Made by a program: the position numbers and the translations under genes. Under the pieces are notes generated by a model. It was not told where the DNA came from and searched no databases. It was given only the letters and a program-made list of their open reading frames with translations. DNA of 64,000 bases from Homalodisca vitripennis (taxonomy: Eukaryota > Arthropoda > Insecta > Hemiptera > Cicadellidae). Shown piece by piece: positions 46,423 through 58,172 of this stretch (position 1 is the stretch's first letter; each line of letters begins with the position of its first letter). The stretch lies in assembly GCF_021130785.1 (NCBI RefSeq), contig NC_060209.1:22382001-22446000 (forward strand), written 5' to 3'.

Positions 46423-47100
46423 AGGTATGGAAATGAATATCTCTTATTTTATTAATATTTGCTAAAAATATTCAGTATTCAGTACTCGTAACTGATTTGG
46501 TTACAAAGTTAGCTTCTTATAGTTTTATTTCCATTTTAATATTTTTTAAACGCAAAGGTTTAACAAAATACATGAGTTGAAAAACTTTCTTCTTCAAGAA
46601 GGTTCCCTCTGATGTAAACAATTGTTGTTCTTGATTTTAAGCCTTTCCCTTCGTATTCTGAAAGATTGCATGCTGCAAGATTTGAAGTAATATCTAAAAA
46701 AAGTCAAGGGGGTGTAAATTACTTTTTTAAATTATACGTTTGGGGCTGCCACTACTTGTAGAGTGGTCTTTAAGTGTATTTTTATTGACTACCCAACACC
46801 AAAAAAATATGTTACAATAAGTGCTATTTGAAAATTTTTAGTTACCACCACCCCAGTTGCCCTATCCCCTGAGGGTCAAAAATTTGAAAACATCATTATT
46901 AGTGTAGCCTTTTGTAACTAGTAAGGCTGCCGCAAACAGATTCCATATACAAGTACATGTAAAACAACAAAAAAGTTTAGGAGGGTTGCAACATACCCGG
47001 TATAACAGACCAAAGAATTCTTCTAATTGTATTGAGACTGGACACCTGAGGTAGAAGATAGATTTCAATCCCCGAAACGTAGTGTACTATAGATAAACTA
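46423..47100. other. Mostly unassigned; repeat-like motif at right end
   Basis: Nothing recognised except aatccccgaaacgtagtgta near 47068, a phrase shared with 16475-16495. Confidence 0.35.
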
Positions 47101-47504
47101 TTCACAAAGAAATCTGCGCAGGCGCAAATATCTGAGCAGCCGCGCCCAGGAGGGGCCCCTCCAGTGGTAGTGAGTGGGACAAGGATCTCCTCGTCTCTAT
47201 TTTATCAGCTTTGTGGATCGTATCTCGCTCGCGACGATTTTTACACTACAGCTACTTACCTATTATATAACTATATTGTATTTTTGTGTGTAGGCATATA
47301 CAAGTGTCGCAGTCCAAGCGTAAAATATTCATTAAACAGGCTTATGAAGTATCCAGGGAGCTTGCGTCTTGGTTAGAGGTTAGCCGCTCCGTGGCAGTGG
47401 CCAGGTCAGGAGATAGAGTAAGCGGGCGAGTGCCGAGCAGTGGTGGGGGACTGGGAGAGTACGGCATAACAGCGGCGGAGGGGTATTTACCCCACCCTGC
47501 GTAA
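47101..47504 (+). CDS. Candidate terminal exon, unknown product
   Basis: A GC-richer patch contains a 70-codon plus-strand frame. It opens right after an acceptor (ttttgtgtgtag, exon from 47294), reads HIQVSQSKRKIFIKQAYEVS and RELASWLEVSRS, then a Gly/Ser/Arg-rich stretch, and stops at 47502-47504. A possible upstream exon at 47105-47175 (CpG-rich) cannot be joined with confidence. The product is not recognised. Chance open frame in GC-rich DNA is the main alternative. Confidence 0.2.
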
Positions 47505-48398
47505 ATTTAAATTGCCCAGTGTCCTTTTGTAAGTGGTTTACCTATAATATAAATTCTATTATCCCTTCAAAATATCTAAGTTGGCAATATTCAGTGAATG
47601 CTTACTGTCAGAATGACTGAGGTAATAAATGAACACTTGATAACCGACCCAGTCAAAATCTCACTCGAGAAGCATAAATATAAAATGAAATTAATCCCTT
47701 AGGCTGTAGATTGTAGAAGTAATAATGATTTTTTCCAGTGAGGTTTAATTAAACTTTAATAACTTACTGTTGGCTTCAGTTTACTTCAAAATAACTTTAT
47801 AAGAATATAAATATGCGATAGTATTTGAACATTGTTACCAAAACCTAGTTTTATTAAAGCATCTATTTTGTCCAAATAGCGTTTATTTTTACCAGGAAAG
47901 TAACATAACATAATACTATACTCTATAGATTGCTGTTATAATATTACGTATTTTTGAGAAATATTAATAACTGACATTAATATGTACAAGCTAATTATAC
48001 TATTCGATTTCAAAGTGATAAGGTGAGACACTAATACCAACCATCCAGGGACAGTAAAAATGAGATTACTGGTGCCTTAAGTAACGAAAGATATTGCTCA
48101 CAAATTAGATCAAAACCGAGGTGCATTCTCTTTGCTGAAGAAATTAAATATAAACTCGCGTTTTATTATTAAGTTTACGCTTTATATTAATTTCTTTAGT
48201 GACATTTTATAGCTTATTTAGCAAGTTTATTGTATAATGAAAAAACTAATGATCAAAGGTGTTTTAAACAGTCATTTCAGAAATATATGTTACAAACTTA
48301 CCTCTAAAAGAATAATTATTATTGAACCGAATAAACAGAATCCCAAGCTCATTTTCTTTTCTCAGGGACTTACCCCGCAAAGTATTGGCTCCCACTAG
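47505..48398. other. Stretch without recognisable gene
   Basis: Nothing recognised. Confidence 0.4.
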
Positions 48399-48545
48399 GA
48401 TTAAGTGGTATTGACAGAGAGGTAGAACATTGTTAATGCAAGCACTCAGGGATTGCAACACGCTGTATAACCGTGTTGCGCTGACATCAAAGCTCTATTA
48501 CTTGCAGTAACACATGCAGTAACAGCGTTGTCAACTAACTAACTT
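48399..48545 (+). repeat. Interspersed repeat, copy 2
   Basis: Partner of 32378-32516 (gattaagtggtattgacaga start, caactaactaac end). Class unknown. Confidence 0.6.
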
Positions 48546-48904
48546 CCAACACCCCTAACAGCGGTGCAGCCACAGTGTTTCACTACCAGCTGTTCCTGAC
48601 ACTGCAGGCAGCCTGTTTTAAGTTTTTACTAAAGTTCACCTGTTTTATTAAAATACTAATTTATTTTTACCTGGAGGATAACTCGCCATACTTTATTTTA
48701 TTTATACATAATTGATATATTGCTGGTTCTGCTAAGTTATACAACTTGTTAGCAGAGTCCAATACATAATGTAAAAAGTGATGCAATAAGTTTTTATGTA
48801 TTTAAATTAATTTATTAATATTTTATTTATTGTCTCTATATCAAGTCGTCTATGGCATCGGATGGGCTTAAAATAACAATTACAATAGTGGCTAGTAAAG
48901 ATAA

Positions 48905-48980
48905 AATTAAATGAAATATGCCTTTATTCAAGAGGTGGAGTTAGGGCTATTTAGCCCTCTCTACCACTCAACCTCACATA
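48905..48980 (-). repeat. Possible retroposon 3' tail
   Basis: The inverse complement reads gttgagtggtagagagggct, aaatagccctaactccacc, then cttgaataaaggcatatttc. A gagggct/agccctaac stem before AATAAA resembles the end of a SINE or LINE. A TA-rich run and the palindrome at 49010 follow directly. Confidence 0.35.
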
Positions 48981-49009
48981 ATATACAGATATATACATAT
49001 ATATATATA

Positions 49010-49154
49010 TAATTTCAATAAACATTGAATCACAAAAAGTACTCGCTCCGCCGGGAGTCGAGTAATGGTAGCACATTCACCCGGCAAGTGAGAGATCCGG
49101 GTTCGACTCCCGGCGGAGCGAGTACTTTTTGTGATTCAATGTTTATTGAAATTA
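49010..49154 (+). repeat. Perfect 52-bp inverted repeat around a tRNA-like core
   Basis: The arms 49010-49061 and 49103-49154 are exact reverse complements over 52 bp, separated by 41 nt. The plus strand contains a perfect Pol III B box (GGTTCGACTCC, 49100-49110), a tRNA-like T stem-loop, an anticodon-like stem TTCAC/GTGAG with loop CCGGCAA (would read GGC, but position 33 is C, not U), an acceptor-like GCTCCGC/GCGGAGC stem and a TTTTT at 49126-49130. The D arm pairs poorly. TA-rich tracts lie on both sides (48981-49009 and 49189-49226). It is probably a tRNA-derived pseudogene or retroposon fragment that was duplicated in inverse orientation; a working tRNA is unlikely. Confidence 0.85.
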
Positions 49155-49185
49155 AATAAGGCTATTGCCATTTATACAATTTAAC

Positions 49186-49188
<3 letters not shown>

Positions 49189-49223
<35 letters not shown>

Positions 49224-49226
49224 GTA
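49189..49226. repeat. (TA)n microsatellite
   Basis: About 38 bp of TA dinucleotide, 35 bp right of the palindrome. Confidence 0.95.
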
Positions 49227-49904
49227 TATTTAATGACCTTAAAACTATTACAAATTACATTTGAATTAAATTTTTAAATTAACCAAAATATATTACTACT
49301 ATGTAATAATTAAAAATCAAATTTATTAGCTTAATATATAGAAAAAATTCAAACAAAGATAAATTAAAACTTAAATTAACAATTTATTTTAAGATAATTA
49401 CCAGAATCAAAAAAGACTGACATATCGTCAACAATATAACTAACGATAAATAGATGCAAAACAATAACAATAACTCCACTTGATGTTCGAGATTCCAATC
49501 TCGAAACGCTATTTTATACCTTTTGTAACATATAACGATGGCAAGTGTCCAAAATCCTGGTATCCTTTCAAACCTTCCATCGCCAATGATAAACTTTAAA
49601 CAAAGCATAAAATATTATGATAAACTGCCACTGGTTTTTTTTTTTTTATTTTTGAGCCATATTTTCATATAGTATCATTAGGAAACTTTTATGTCCCTCG
49701 TAACATGAATGAGAGACCGTTAAAGTTATGCAGTTTTTTTATAACTTCGTCTCTGACCGTTTCAGGACGCAATACGGTTGGCCAATCGAGTTCACCTGTT
49801 TTAATCCGGTTTTCAATTTATTTATATCACACATGTCACTCGCAAAATTCACGTTGAGACAATTTAAACTTCTTCCTATTTAAATTTGTATACACCATTT
49901 TATG
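49227..49904. other. Stretch without recognisable gene
   Basis: Nothing recognised. Confidence 0.4.
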
Positions 49905-50765
49905 TACTAGCTGTTGCACGCGGCATTACACGCAACTTTCAAACTCTAATTTCTTATATTACTTTGTAAAATACTAATATGTATGATTAGTAAAATGCTA
50001 ATATGTAAGATTAGTAAACTACTTGATGTAATACGATGAAGTGTTATCAAATCAAAGTCAAAGTCAAGTCTTTTATTGCCGTTGATAATAATACAATTAT
50101 GTGGCAAAAGTCATACCGAATAAATCTAAAATTTTTACATTCGTTCACAATACCACATTCAGACATACAATCGTTACATTCATCCATACCACTTACTCGC
50201 CAATTCTCTCCACCGCCAACGCCAATGTCAGTCTTCTAGATTGGAGGTCTCCCAACTATAATTCAAAAACTCGTCGACGCTATAGAATGCTTTAGATGCT
50301 AAAAAGCGCTTCAGACGAGTTTTTAACGCCTTGGGCGTTTGTACGTTTTTCATGGAATCAGGCAAAGTGTTGATGAAACGGACAGGTGTTCATAAACCAC
50401 CGTTCTGTGTCTCCCAGTACGGTAGTTGTTTCAAACGTTTCAAATGTTTCAAACGTAAGTATCCATAAAGAGGTAGATAATTAGTCGTTCACGGTTAACA
50501 ATATCAGAGGATAACCTGATTCTTATATCATGTTTGGGACGTGTAGGATAATTTCTGGTTCAAATTAATTATATTTCCAATGTCACAGCTGAGTCGGCCT
50601 TGTTACCCCGATCAAGAAAATACAATTAAAAATGTCAAGGAAACATATTTCTGTCAAAAAGCGTTTACTTCCAGTCCTTGTCGTATATTTCCGGTCTAAG
50701 ATGTTTCCAGAACCGTAGTAGGGTCTTCCTTGCTGCCCCGATAAAGATAATAAACGTAGGACTGT
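49905..50765 (-). mobile_element. Helitron-like element interrupted by a LINE tail
   Basis: The left edge (actagctgttgcacgcggc) is the inverse of the CTAGT terminus at 39101. Two copies of gagtcggccttgttacccc, gatcaagaaaatac (50590) and a variant (50722) match blocks at 38005, 38325 and 38990. The LINE 3' fragment at 50041-50430 lies between these parts, so it inserted into an existing copy. Confidence 0.4.
50041..50430 (-). pseudogene. 5'-truncated LINE, C-terminus and 3' UTR
   Basis: The minus strand reads FINTLPDSMKNVQTPKALKT, RLKRFLASKAFYSVDEFLNY and a stop. This is the typical end of a Jockey/CR1-type ORF2 (F-x-N-x-L-P, then K-x-x-L-K-x-F-L, then K-A-F-Y-S-V-x-E-F). The 3' end carries AATAAA and a tail of TTTGA-type pentamers (50046-50070 on plus). 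Everything upstream is missing. The tail resembles those at 53541 and 60076. Confidence 0.65.
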
Positions 50766-51267
50766 TACGGCCTAGAGGGAAATCCTAAATACCTCCGGTA
50801 TAAAAAAGAAATCATAATTAGGTTCATGCATCCTTCCGAAATAATCTTTTACAAGATTTTGTGTCAAGAAGCTTTGTAGTTTTTCGGTCCGTAGTCTGGG
50901 AAAGAACAGATCGTTGATTTATGATAGTGTTCATTTCTGTTTTTCCATAAGCCACTGTTAAAACGCCATATCACAATGTTAAGCGAGACCACCAATTTGA
51001 AGTACTTAACATGAAACCCATTCACAGCTTTGTTTTTTAAGGTTAGTTTTTTTTATAAAAGTGTTTACAATACTGTTTTAAATTCTTCACTGGTGCAATC
51101 TGGAGAAAAATGTTGATGTTAAATTTGTATTTGCTATCTGCATTACACTACTGATTAAGAACTTTATACTTAATATTCTATAACTTTTAAATTTAAAAAT
51201 TCGTTTCATCCAATTTTTCGAACCCAAACTGAAAGCGTCAACTGTTTAGTTCCAGTCAAATTTGGAT

Positions 51268-51512
51268 TTTTTTTTTGTTTTTTTTTGTTTTAAAGGAGAG
51301 GCCGATCCCCTTTTAAGCCTTATTCTGTCCGCCCTCATGGGCCACTGGCCTGTGCAAGGATCTTATCAAACAGAATAAGGGGGAGAGTCGATACAGTACA
51401 AGGTCAATGGTACTGATAAAAAGTGCAATGGTCACAGACAGGATTTGAACCTGCGTTATCTCTAACTCAGACCCAAAGTCCAACGACTTAGACCGCTCGG
51501 CCATCGGCACTC
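51268..51512 (-). mobile_element. tRNA-derived SINE, full-length-looking copy
   Basis: On the minus strand a class-II tRNA-like head (51430-51512) has an A box (TGGCCGAGCGG) and B box (GGTTCAAATCC), as in tRNA-Leu/Ser. The anticodon stem is wobble-paired and the anticodon degenerate. A roughly 130-bp body follows, with the inverted pair ccttattctg and cagaataagg flanking catgagggcggac, and ends in an A-rich tail. The body matches 5411-5535. This is a Pol III retroposon, not a functional tRNA gene. Confidence 0.85.
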
Positions 51513-52730
<1,218 letters not shown>

Positions 52731-53019
52731 CGCTTTTTACAGGGCGTTTTTTCTTAATTGAGCCACGTTTGTGCCGTCGCAGCCCTGGAAGTACTTGTTT
52801 CTCCCTTGTCAAAAATACATAAAGTCAGCTGCGACTCTAATGTTTTTTATTATTTTTGTATTTGTCTGAAAATTAACTAAAAAATATAAACGTTTGTAAA
52901 TGATTTGTAACGCTTATGACTTTATAATATTTATATTTATTTAGCTGAAACCTCTGCTGAGAACGGAAGCAGCTGGAGCAGATTTCTTAGTTCCCACGTT
53001 ACTTTATATCTCTATGAAG

Positions 53020-53335
53020 GTATAACCTCTTCTCATTTATAAATTAGTGACGAATCCATAAAACAAGATTGTTACTTCATAATGCTAACTTATAACGAAA
53101 GTTGTCTCGCTTGAAAAAATACGAGTATAACCTCCTTTCATTTATAAATTAATGACTAATCCATAAAACATGATTGTTGTTATTTCATAAAGTTAAGTAA
53201 TTCAATCTTATTACAAAAGTTGTCTAACTTTAAAAAATATGAGAATAACCTCTTCTCATTTATAAATTAGTGACGAGTCCATAAAACATGATTGTTAGTT
53301 CATAATGTTAACTAATTCAATCGTATAACGAGATT
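53020..53335. repeat. 105-117-bp tandem repeat, 3 copies
   Basis: Three copies of ataacctcttctcatttata, aattagtgacgaatccataa and aacatgattgtt, starting near 53021, 53125 and 53242, with length variation in the spacer. Confidence 0.85.
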
Positions 53336-53540
53336 TTTGGTGCGCTTTAAAAACGAATACTCTTTATGCATACCTTGAAACCTTTATCAAATAATAAGGG
53401 AGTTTGTGTACGAAATCTCTTGTATATCCTAATTGCATCCCTCACATGGCCACTTTACAAAACCAATATCATCCGAGTATTTTTTAACGTCTTAGATTGC
53501 AGGGGCTAGGGCCAAAATCCTTAACAATATACTGTGCTAT
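53336..53540. other. Short unassigned spacer
   Basis: No feature recognised between the tandem repeat and the LINE tail. Confidence 0.4.
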
Positions 53541-54430
53541 TCAAATCAAATCAAAATCATTTATTTCTCTTGAACATTTACATGTATCAAAAATAGTCAG
53601 TACCACTATACCTAACGCAACTAAATACTAAACGTAACCTCAAAATGTGTTCTATTATCTGTGTAATAATAAATCTGACTGCCCAATAGAAACTAAGCGA
53701 CAGATTAAAATATCAGTACTCTGGATATGTTTTACTGGTTTCGGTGGGTGGGGCAAAAAAATCAGCGAGTAAATAAAAACAGTTTTTCACAAGGAAGTCC
53801 TTCAGCTTATTTTTAAAAGATGAAAGGGAATAGCTGATTGTTCAATAATCTGGCAATCTATTATAAACTTAAGGTCCTAGATGTTCTACGATTTTCGGAA
53901 AATGTTATTATTATGATGGGGTACAATCAAACTGTTTTTATTTCTGCTAGAATACATATGATTGTGGATAGGAAAATTTTGAAGATGTTTAAAAGAGTAA
54001 ACTGATACAGAGTAGATAAAAATGGAGGGAGGAGTTACGGTACGTTCTCGGATAAACACCTGCCCAGAGGTCTCCCTGCTCCAAAGGTTAAACACTACAC
54101 GAATAGCCCTCTTTGCAATTTGAAGTCTCTTTGTAACAAAGAAGATAGAGCCTGCTGTTCCCTATAAAATCACGCCGTACGACATCACAGAGGGAAAATA
54201 GCCATGGTATACCATTTTTAGTGCACTACAATTCAGGAGATTTGAAAGACATCTCAAGGAAAACATTACGGAGTTGAGGTTAGAGCAAAGGGTTTCGACA
54301 TACTGAAGCCAAGAAAACCTAGTATCCAAATGAATGCCCAAGACCTCAGTGATGTCGACCTCGTCCAAGCAACAACGCCCTTAGAAACTGTCTGAGATCG
54401 AAGAATTTGACTTATCATGGCTGCATGGAT
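53541..54430 (-). pseudogene. 5'-truncated LINE, RT thumb to 3' tail
   Basis: The minus strand reads LDEVDITEVLGIHLDTRFSW, LQYVETLCSNLNSVMFSLRC, MVYHGYFPSVMSYGVIL, then in the next frame TKRLQIAKRAIRVVFNLWSR and VFIRERTVTPPSIFIYSVSV. This matches the region after the RT palm in Jockey/CR1-type LINEs (F-L-G-I-x-x-D-x-x-x-x-W, then L-x-Y-G-I-x-x-W, then L-Q-K-R-A-I-R). It ends in a 3' UTR and TTTGA-type tail (53541-53556). One frameshift lies near 54140, and a stop precedes LDEVD. The catalytic part is absent. Confidence 0.75.
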
Positions 54431-55100
54431 TTTAATCAAAACTGAACAACTAATGCCATGATATTATGTCTAAACACTCGTTAAAGGACTCATTGCATAA
54501 TACTTTTAAATTATAAAACAGTGGTTTTGAGCCAAACGGGTTTTAATAGTGTTATTTAAATCAATCCTTTCAAAGACAAGAAAAACAGCGTTTCCAAATC
54601 TAAATCAGATATCTATACTTCCAACTTAAGGCATTGATTATAACCCAATGGTTAATCAAAATGTATTGTAAGCAATTGAGTTACACGGTTTTGTAATCGT
54701 ACTCCTTTAACGTGACCATTTTACAACCAATGGTAAAGGTAAAAAGTTATTAAACACTTCATTCAAAGCCAATGGGAAAGGAGCCTCAGGGCCACTTTTG
54801 TTTTAAACACAAGTATCCTGAACGTTAGAACGCCATTCAAAATTGGAATGATCAATATATTGAGAAAACGAGCATTAACATTAAAAAATAACTTTTATAG
54901 CAATCACGAATTAAAACTATTAGACCTAAGGGAACAGTCTAAAAGTTCTTATAATTTTCCATGAAGATATTAACTTTAACCTTATTTGGATTTACAATTT
55001 CGCAGTATTAAACAAAGTAAGATTTTGTTATACCATATGTCATTGTGGTTACAAGCACAATTTATATATAGGTCATCTCATTATCAAGATATCTTGCACG
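54431..55100. other. Stretch without recognisable gene
   Basis: It may contain further unrecognisable LINE sequence from the element at 53.5-54.4 kb; nothing can be supported. Confidence 0.35.
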
Positions 55101-55183
55101 GATATTCTCATTCTTGCAGACAGACAGACAGGCCCACTATCATACGGTAAAGAAATGTTTACACCTACTCTCTCCACCATGCG

Positions 55184-55490
55184 CTTATGATGCATTGCCA
55201 TTTTTGTTCAATAGGTTAGGCTTTTTTTGTAACAGAAGGCCAGGTTTCCTAGGCCTGGTAGTTGCCTCTCAGCCATTCGGCTTATTGTGCACCCTCTCCC
55301 AGGTTTAAGCTGTATCAAATCCCAGGCCTTTACAAAACCATGAGATCTTCTGAACAATGCTTTCCTGTTCCAACCCCTCTTCCGTATGCATAAGAACACC
55401 TAGGGATCTTGAGCGTTTGCTCTGTAATGCCGGACATTCAAATATGATATGCTTGGCTGTTTCGTTAGGTTAGGCTTCATGGCAGTGTTA
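55184..55490 (-). pseudogene. LINE C-terminus (post-RNase H type)
   Basis: The minus strand reads ETAKHIIFECPALQSKRSRS and LGVLMHTEEGLEQ, then IVQKISWFCKGLGFDTA and a stop near 55308. The pattern E-T-x-x-H-I-L-x-x-C-P followed by R-x-x-x-L-G closes the ORF2 of R1/I/Jockey-type elements. A 3' UTR follows to about 55184. The upstream RT and endonuclease are missing. This element differs from the other LINE relics because it lacks the TTTGA tail. Confidence 0.7.
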
Positions 55491-55911
55491 AAAAATAAAA
55501 GCTCTGATGAGCTAGTGGGGGTACTAAAATGCAAGAGTGCACAGAATTCAAATCTTGCCACCAAGTTTTAATACTGAACTTCCACTCTATTATTTATTTA
55601 TTTTTACGCTATGAATAAAATTTAAAGGCTTACAAATTGCAACGGAAATGTAACGTGGCTGGTGAGCCAAAACGTTTTATTTCTGATTAGGGAAGATTAG
55701 AGAAGAAAGCCTAATTTTACATTATCTCAACATTTTCGTAGTAATTAAAGAAGAATTACAGGGTCGGTTGGTTAAGGAGTATTTATATTAAATCTACAAA
55801 ATTGCTAAGATCTTTCAGTATTATACTCCTCTAATAGCGTCGTAACCGCTGATATAAGTCAGCTTGTCTTCAAAATTTTCTGACTAATAATATTCAATGA
55901 CAGAGCTGCTA

Positions 55912-56400
55912 TACAGGGTGTAAAAAGTCCCGCACAGGATTGATAATTCCCGAACGATTACAGGTAAGCAATAAAACTTACTACACCATTAATGCACCTA
56001 TAAATGTACGTTTTGAAGTAACTACCATGTTTTTGTCATGACAGATGGATAACCAGTAATGAGTCAGAAGGAAATCTTAAATGAAACATTGGCCGAGTAG
56101 TATAAGCAACAAACCCAGCTGGTTTAAAAATTATTTGTTCTGACATTTTCTCGTTGCCACCATGTTTGTCGATAAGACCAGTATAAATAAATTCGCTAAC
56201 GCCCATACAAAACGCATGGGGCAACGTTGCCTATATAAAAATGAAGCTTCATACAAAATTACGTCAATAGGTCACTTCGTTTTCGGGATATTGAGTGTAT
56301 AGCCTGACATATAGGCAGACAGGCAGTCAGATAGAAAATTTTCCAGCCCCTCAGGTCAAAGGTCATAGGCTTCGCTAGCGCGGGGTATGAGATACAGTGT
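55912..56400. mobile_element. Unclassified element starting tacagggtgt
   Basis: Starts atacagggtgtaaaaagtcc, a terminus shared with other insect DNA elements (compare 13480 and 15656), and ends near gcttcgctagcgcggggtat. The inner gcagacaggcagtcagatag repeat precedes it. The 62-codon minus frame (56036-56224) lacks motifs. Boundaries uncertain. Confidence 0.3.
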
Positions 56401-57071
56401 TTCCTTTTATCACACTTTTGATTTGATTTTGTTGAAATTTCGAATGAGCTTAATGTAATAGAACTAATTTAAAGTTTAAAAATTATAATAAGGCAAATGC
56501 CCCACTTAAGTACATTTATATTTAATAATAGTTACAGAAGCTGAAATATTTATTTACATGCAAAGTCTTGAATGTTTAGTAGCTATTTTTATTCTTATCA
56601 TTTTATATTTATTGTTGTGTACATGATGATAAAATCGAAGAGTTTAATAATTATAGCTTTTATCAAATATCAGTTACACAGTGGTCTAATAACAAATGTC
56701 AGGTAACTATAGCAATTAAAAAACTATAAATAGCAATTAAAAACGTTTTAACAACATTTGCTGCTGTGAGAAACTCAAAATATTTAACATGCAGAGGATA
56801 TTATCTTAACATTTTCCTCGAGATAATACGTTATCAGATTAATGTGTTCGTTATACTGCAGTTTGCGTTCTAAGCTGAGAGTAATAGCTAGTTATACAAT
56901 TACTATCAAAATGTTATTCCTAAAACTATGTTTCACTTCTTATAATAGATTACATTATATTATTCTCAAAGATGGTAGGACTGAAATATATTAATACACA
57001 TGGGTTGGTACTATTAATATTATTATAATAAATTAGTAATTAACCTGATCTTATTATATTATTTGAATAGA
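56401..57071. other. Stretch without recognisable gene
   Basis: AT-rich; nothing recognised. Confidence 0.4.
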
Positions 57072-58172
57072 GAAAAACCAATCTAATTCAAGACTGGCGT
57101 GTTATATTGACTAGAGACAGCTATTGGTGAAGAGGGAAAACAATCTAATTCAACACTAATTGTTATATTGACTTGAGACAGCTATTGGTGAAGAGGGAAA
57201 ACAATCTAATTCAAGACTAACTGTTATATTGACTTCAGACAGCTATTGGTGAAGAGGGAAAACAATCTAATTCAACACTAATTGTTATATTGACTTGAGA
57301 CAGCTATTGGTGAAGAGGGAAAACAATCTAATTCAAGACTAACTGTTATATTGACTTGAGACAGCTATTGGTGAAGAGGGAAAACAATCTAATTCAAGAC
57401 TAACTGTTATATTGACTTGAGACAGCTATTGGTGAAGAGGGAAAACAATCTAATTCAAGACTAATTGTTATATTGACTTGAGACAGCTATTGGTGAAGAG
57501 GGAAAACAATCTAATTCAAGACTAACTGTTATATTGACTTGAGACAGCTATTGGTGAAGAGGGAAAACAATCTAATTCAAGACTAACTGTTATATTGACT
57601 TGAGACAGCTATTGGTGAAGAGGGAAAACAATCTAATTCAAGACTAACTGTTTATTGACTTGAGACAGCTATTGGTGAAGAGGGAAAACAATCTAATTCA
57701 AGACTAATTGTTATATTGACTTGAGACAGCTATTGGTGAAGAGGGAAAACAATCTAATTCAAGACTAACTGTTATATTGACTTGAGACAGCTATTGGTGA
57801 AGAGGGAAAACAATCTAATTCAAGACTAACTGTTATATTGACTTGAGACAGCTATTGGTGAAGAGGGAAAACAATCTAATTCAAGACTAATTGTTATATT
57901 GACTTGAGACAGCTATTGGTGAAGAGGGAAAACAATCTAATTCAAGACTAACTGTTATATTGACTTGAGACAGCTATTGGTGAAGAGGGAAAACAATCTA
58001 ATTCAAGACTAATTGTTATATTGACTTGAGACAGCTATTGGTGAAGAGGGAAAACAATCTAATTCAACACTAATTGTTATATTGACTTGAGACAGCTATT
58101 GGTGAAGAGGGAAAACAATCTAATTCAAGACTAACTGTTATATTGACTTGAGACAGCTATTGGTGAAGAGGG
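57072..58172. repeat. 61-bp satellite, first block (about 18 copies)
   Basis: Unit: gggaaaacaatctaattcaa, gactaactgttatattgact, tgagacagctattggtgaag, a. Copies are over 95 percent identical. Variants alternate at two positions (caagac/caacac, aactg/aattg), hinting at multi-unit duplication steps. It has the same phase as 59040-59517 and was split by the insertion between them. Confidence 0.98.

Noticed and set aside
49045..49120. Functional tRNA-Ala(GGC) gene
   Set aside because: Position 33 is C, not U, the D arm pairs poorly and the sequence is half of a perfect palindrome. A pseudo-tRNA or retroposon fragment is more likely.
51430..51512. Functional tRNA-Leu/Ser gene on minus
   Set aside because: The A and B boxes are good, but the anticodon stem is weak, the anticodon is odd, and it continues into a SINE body with an A-rich tail.
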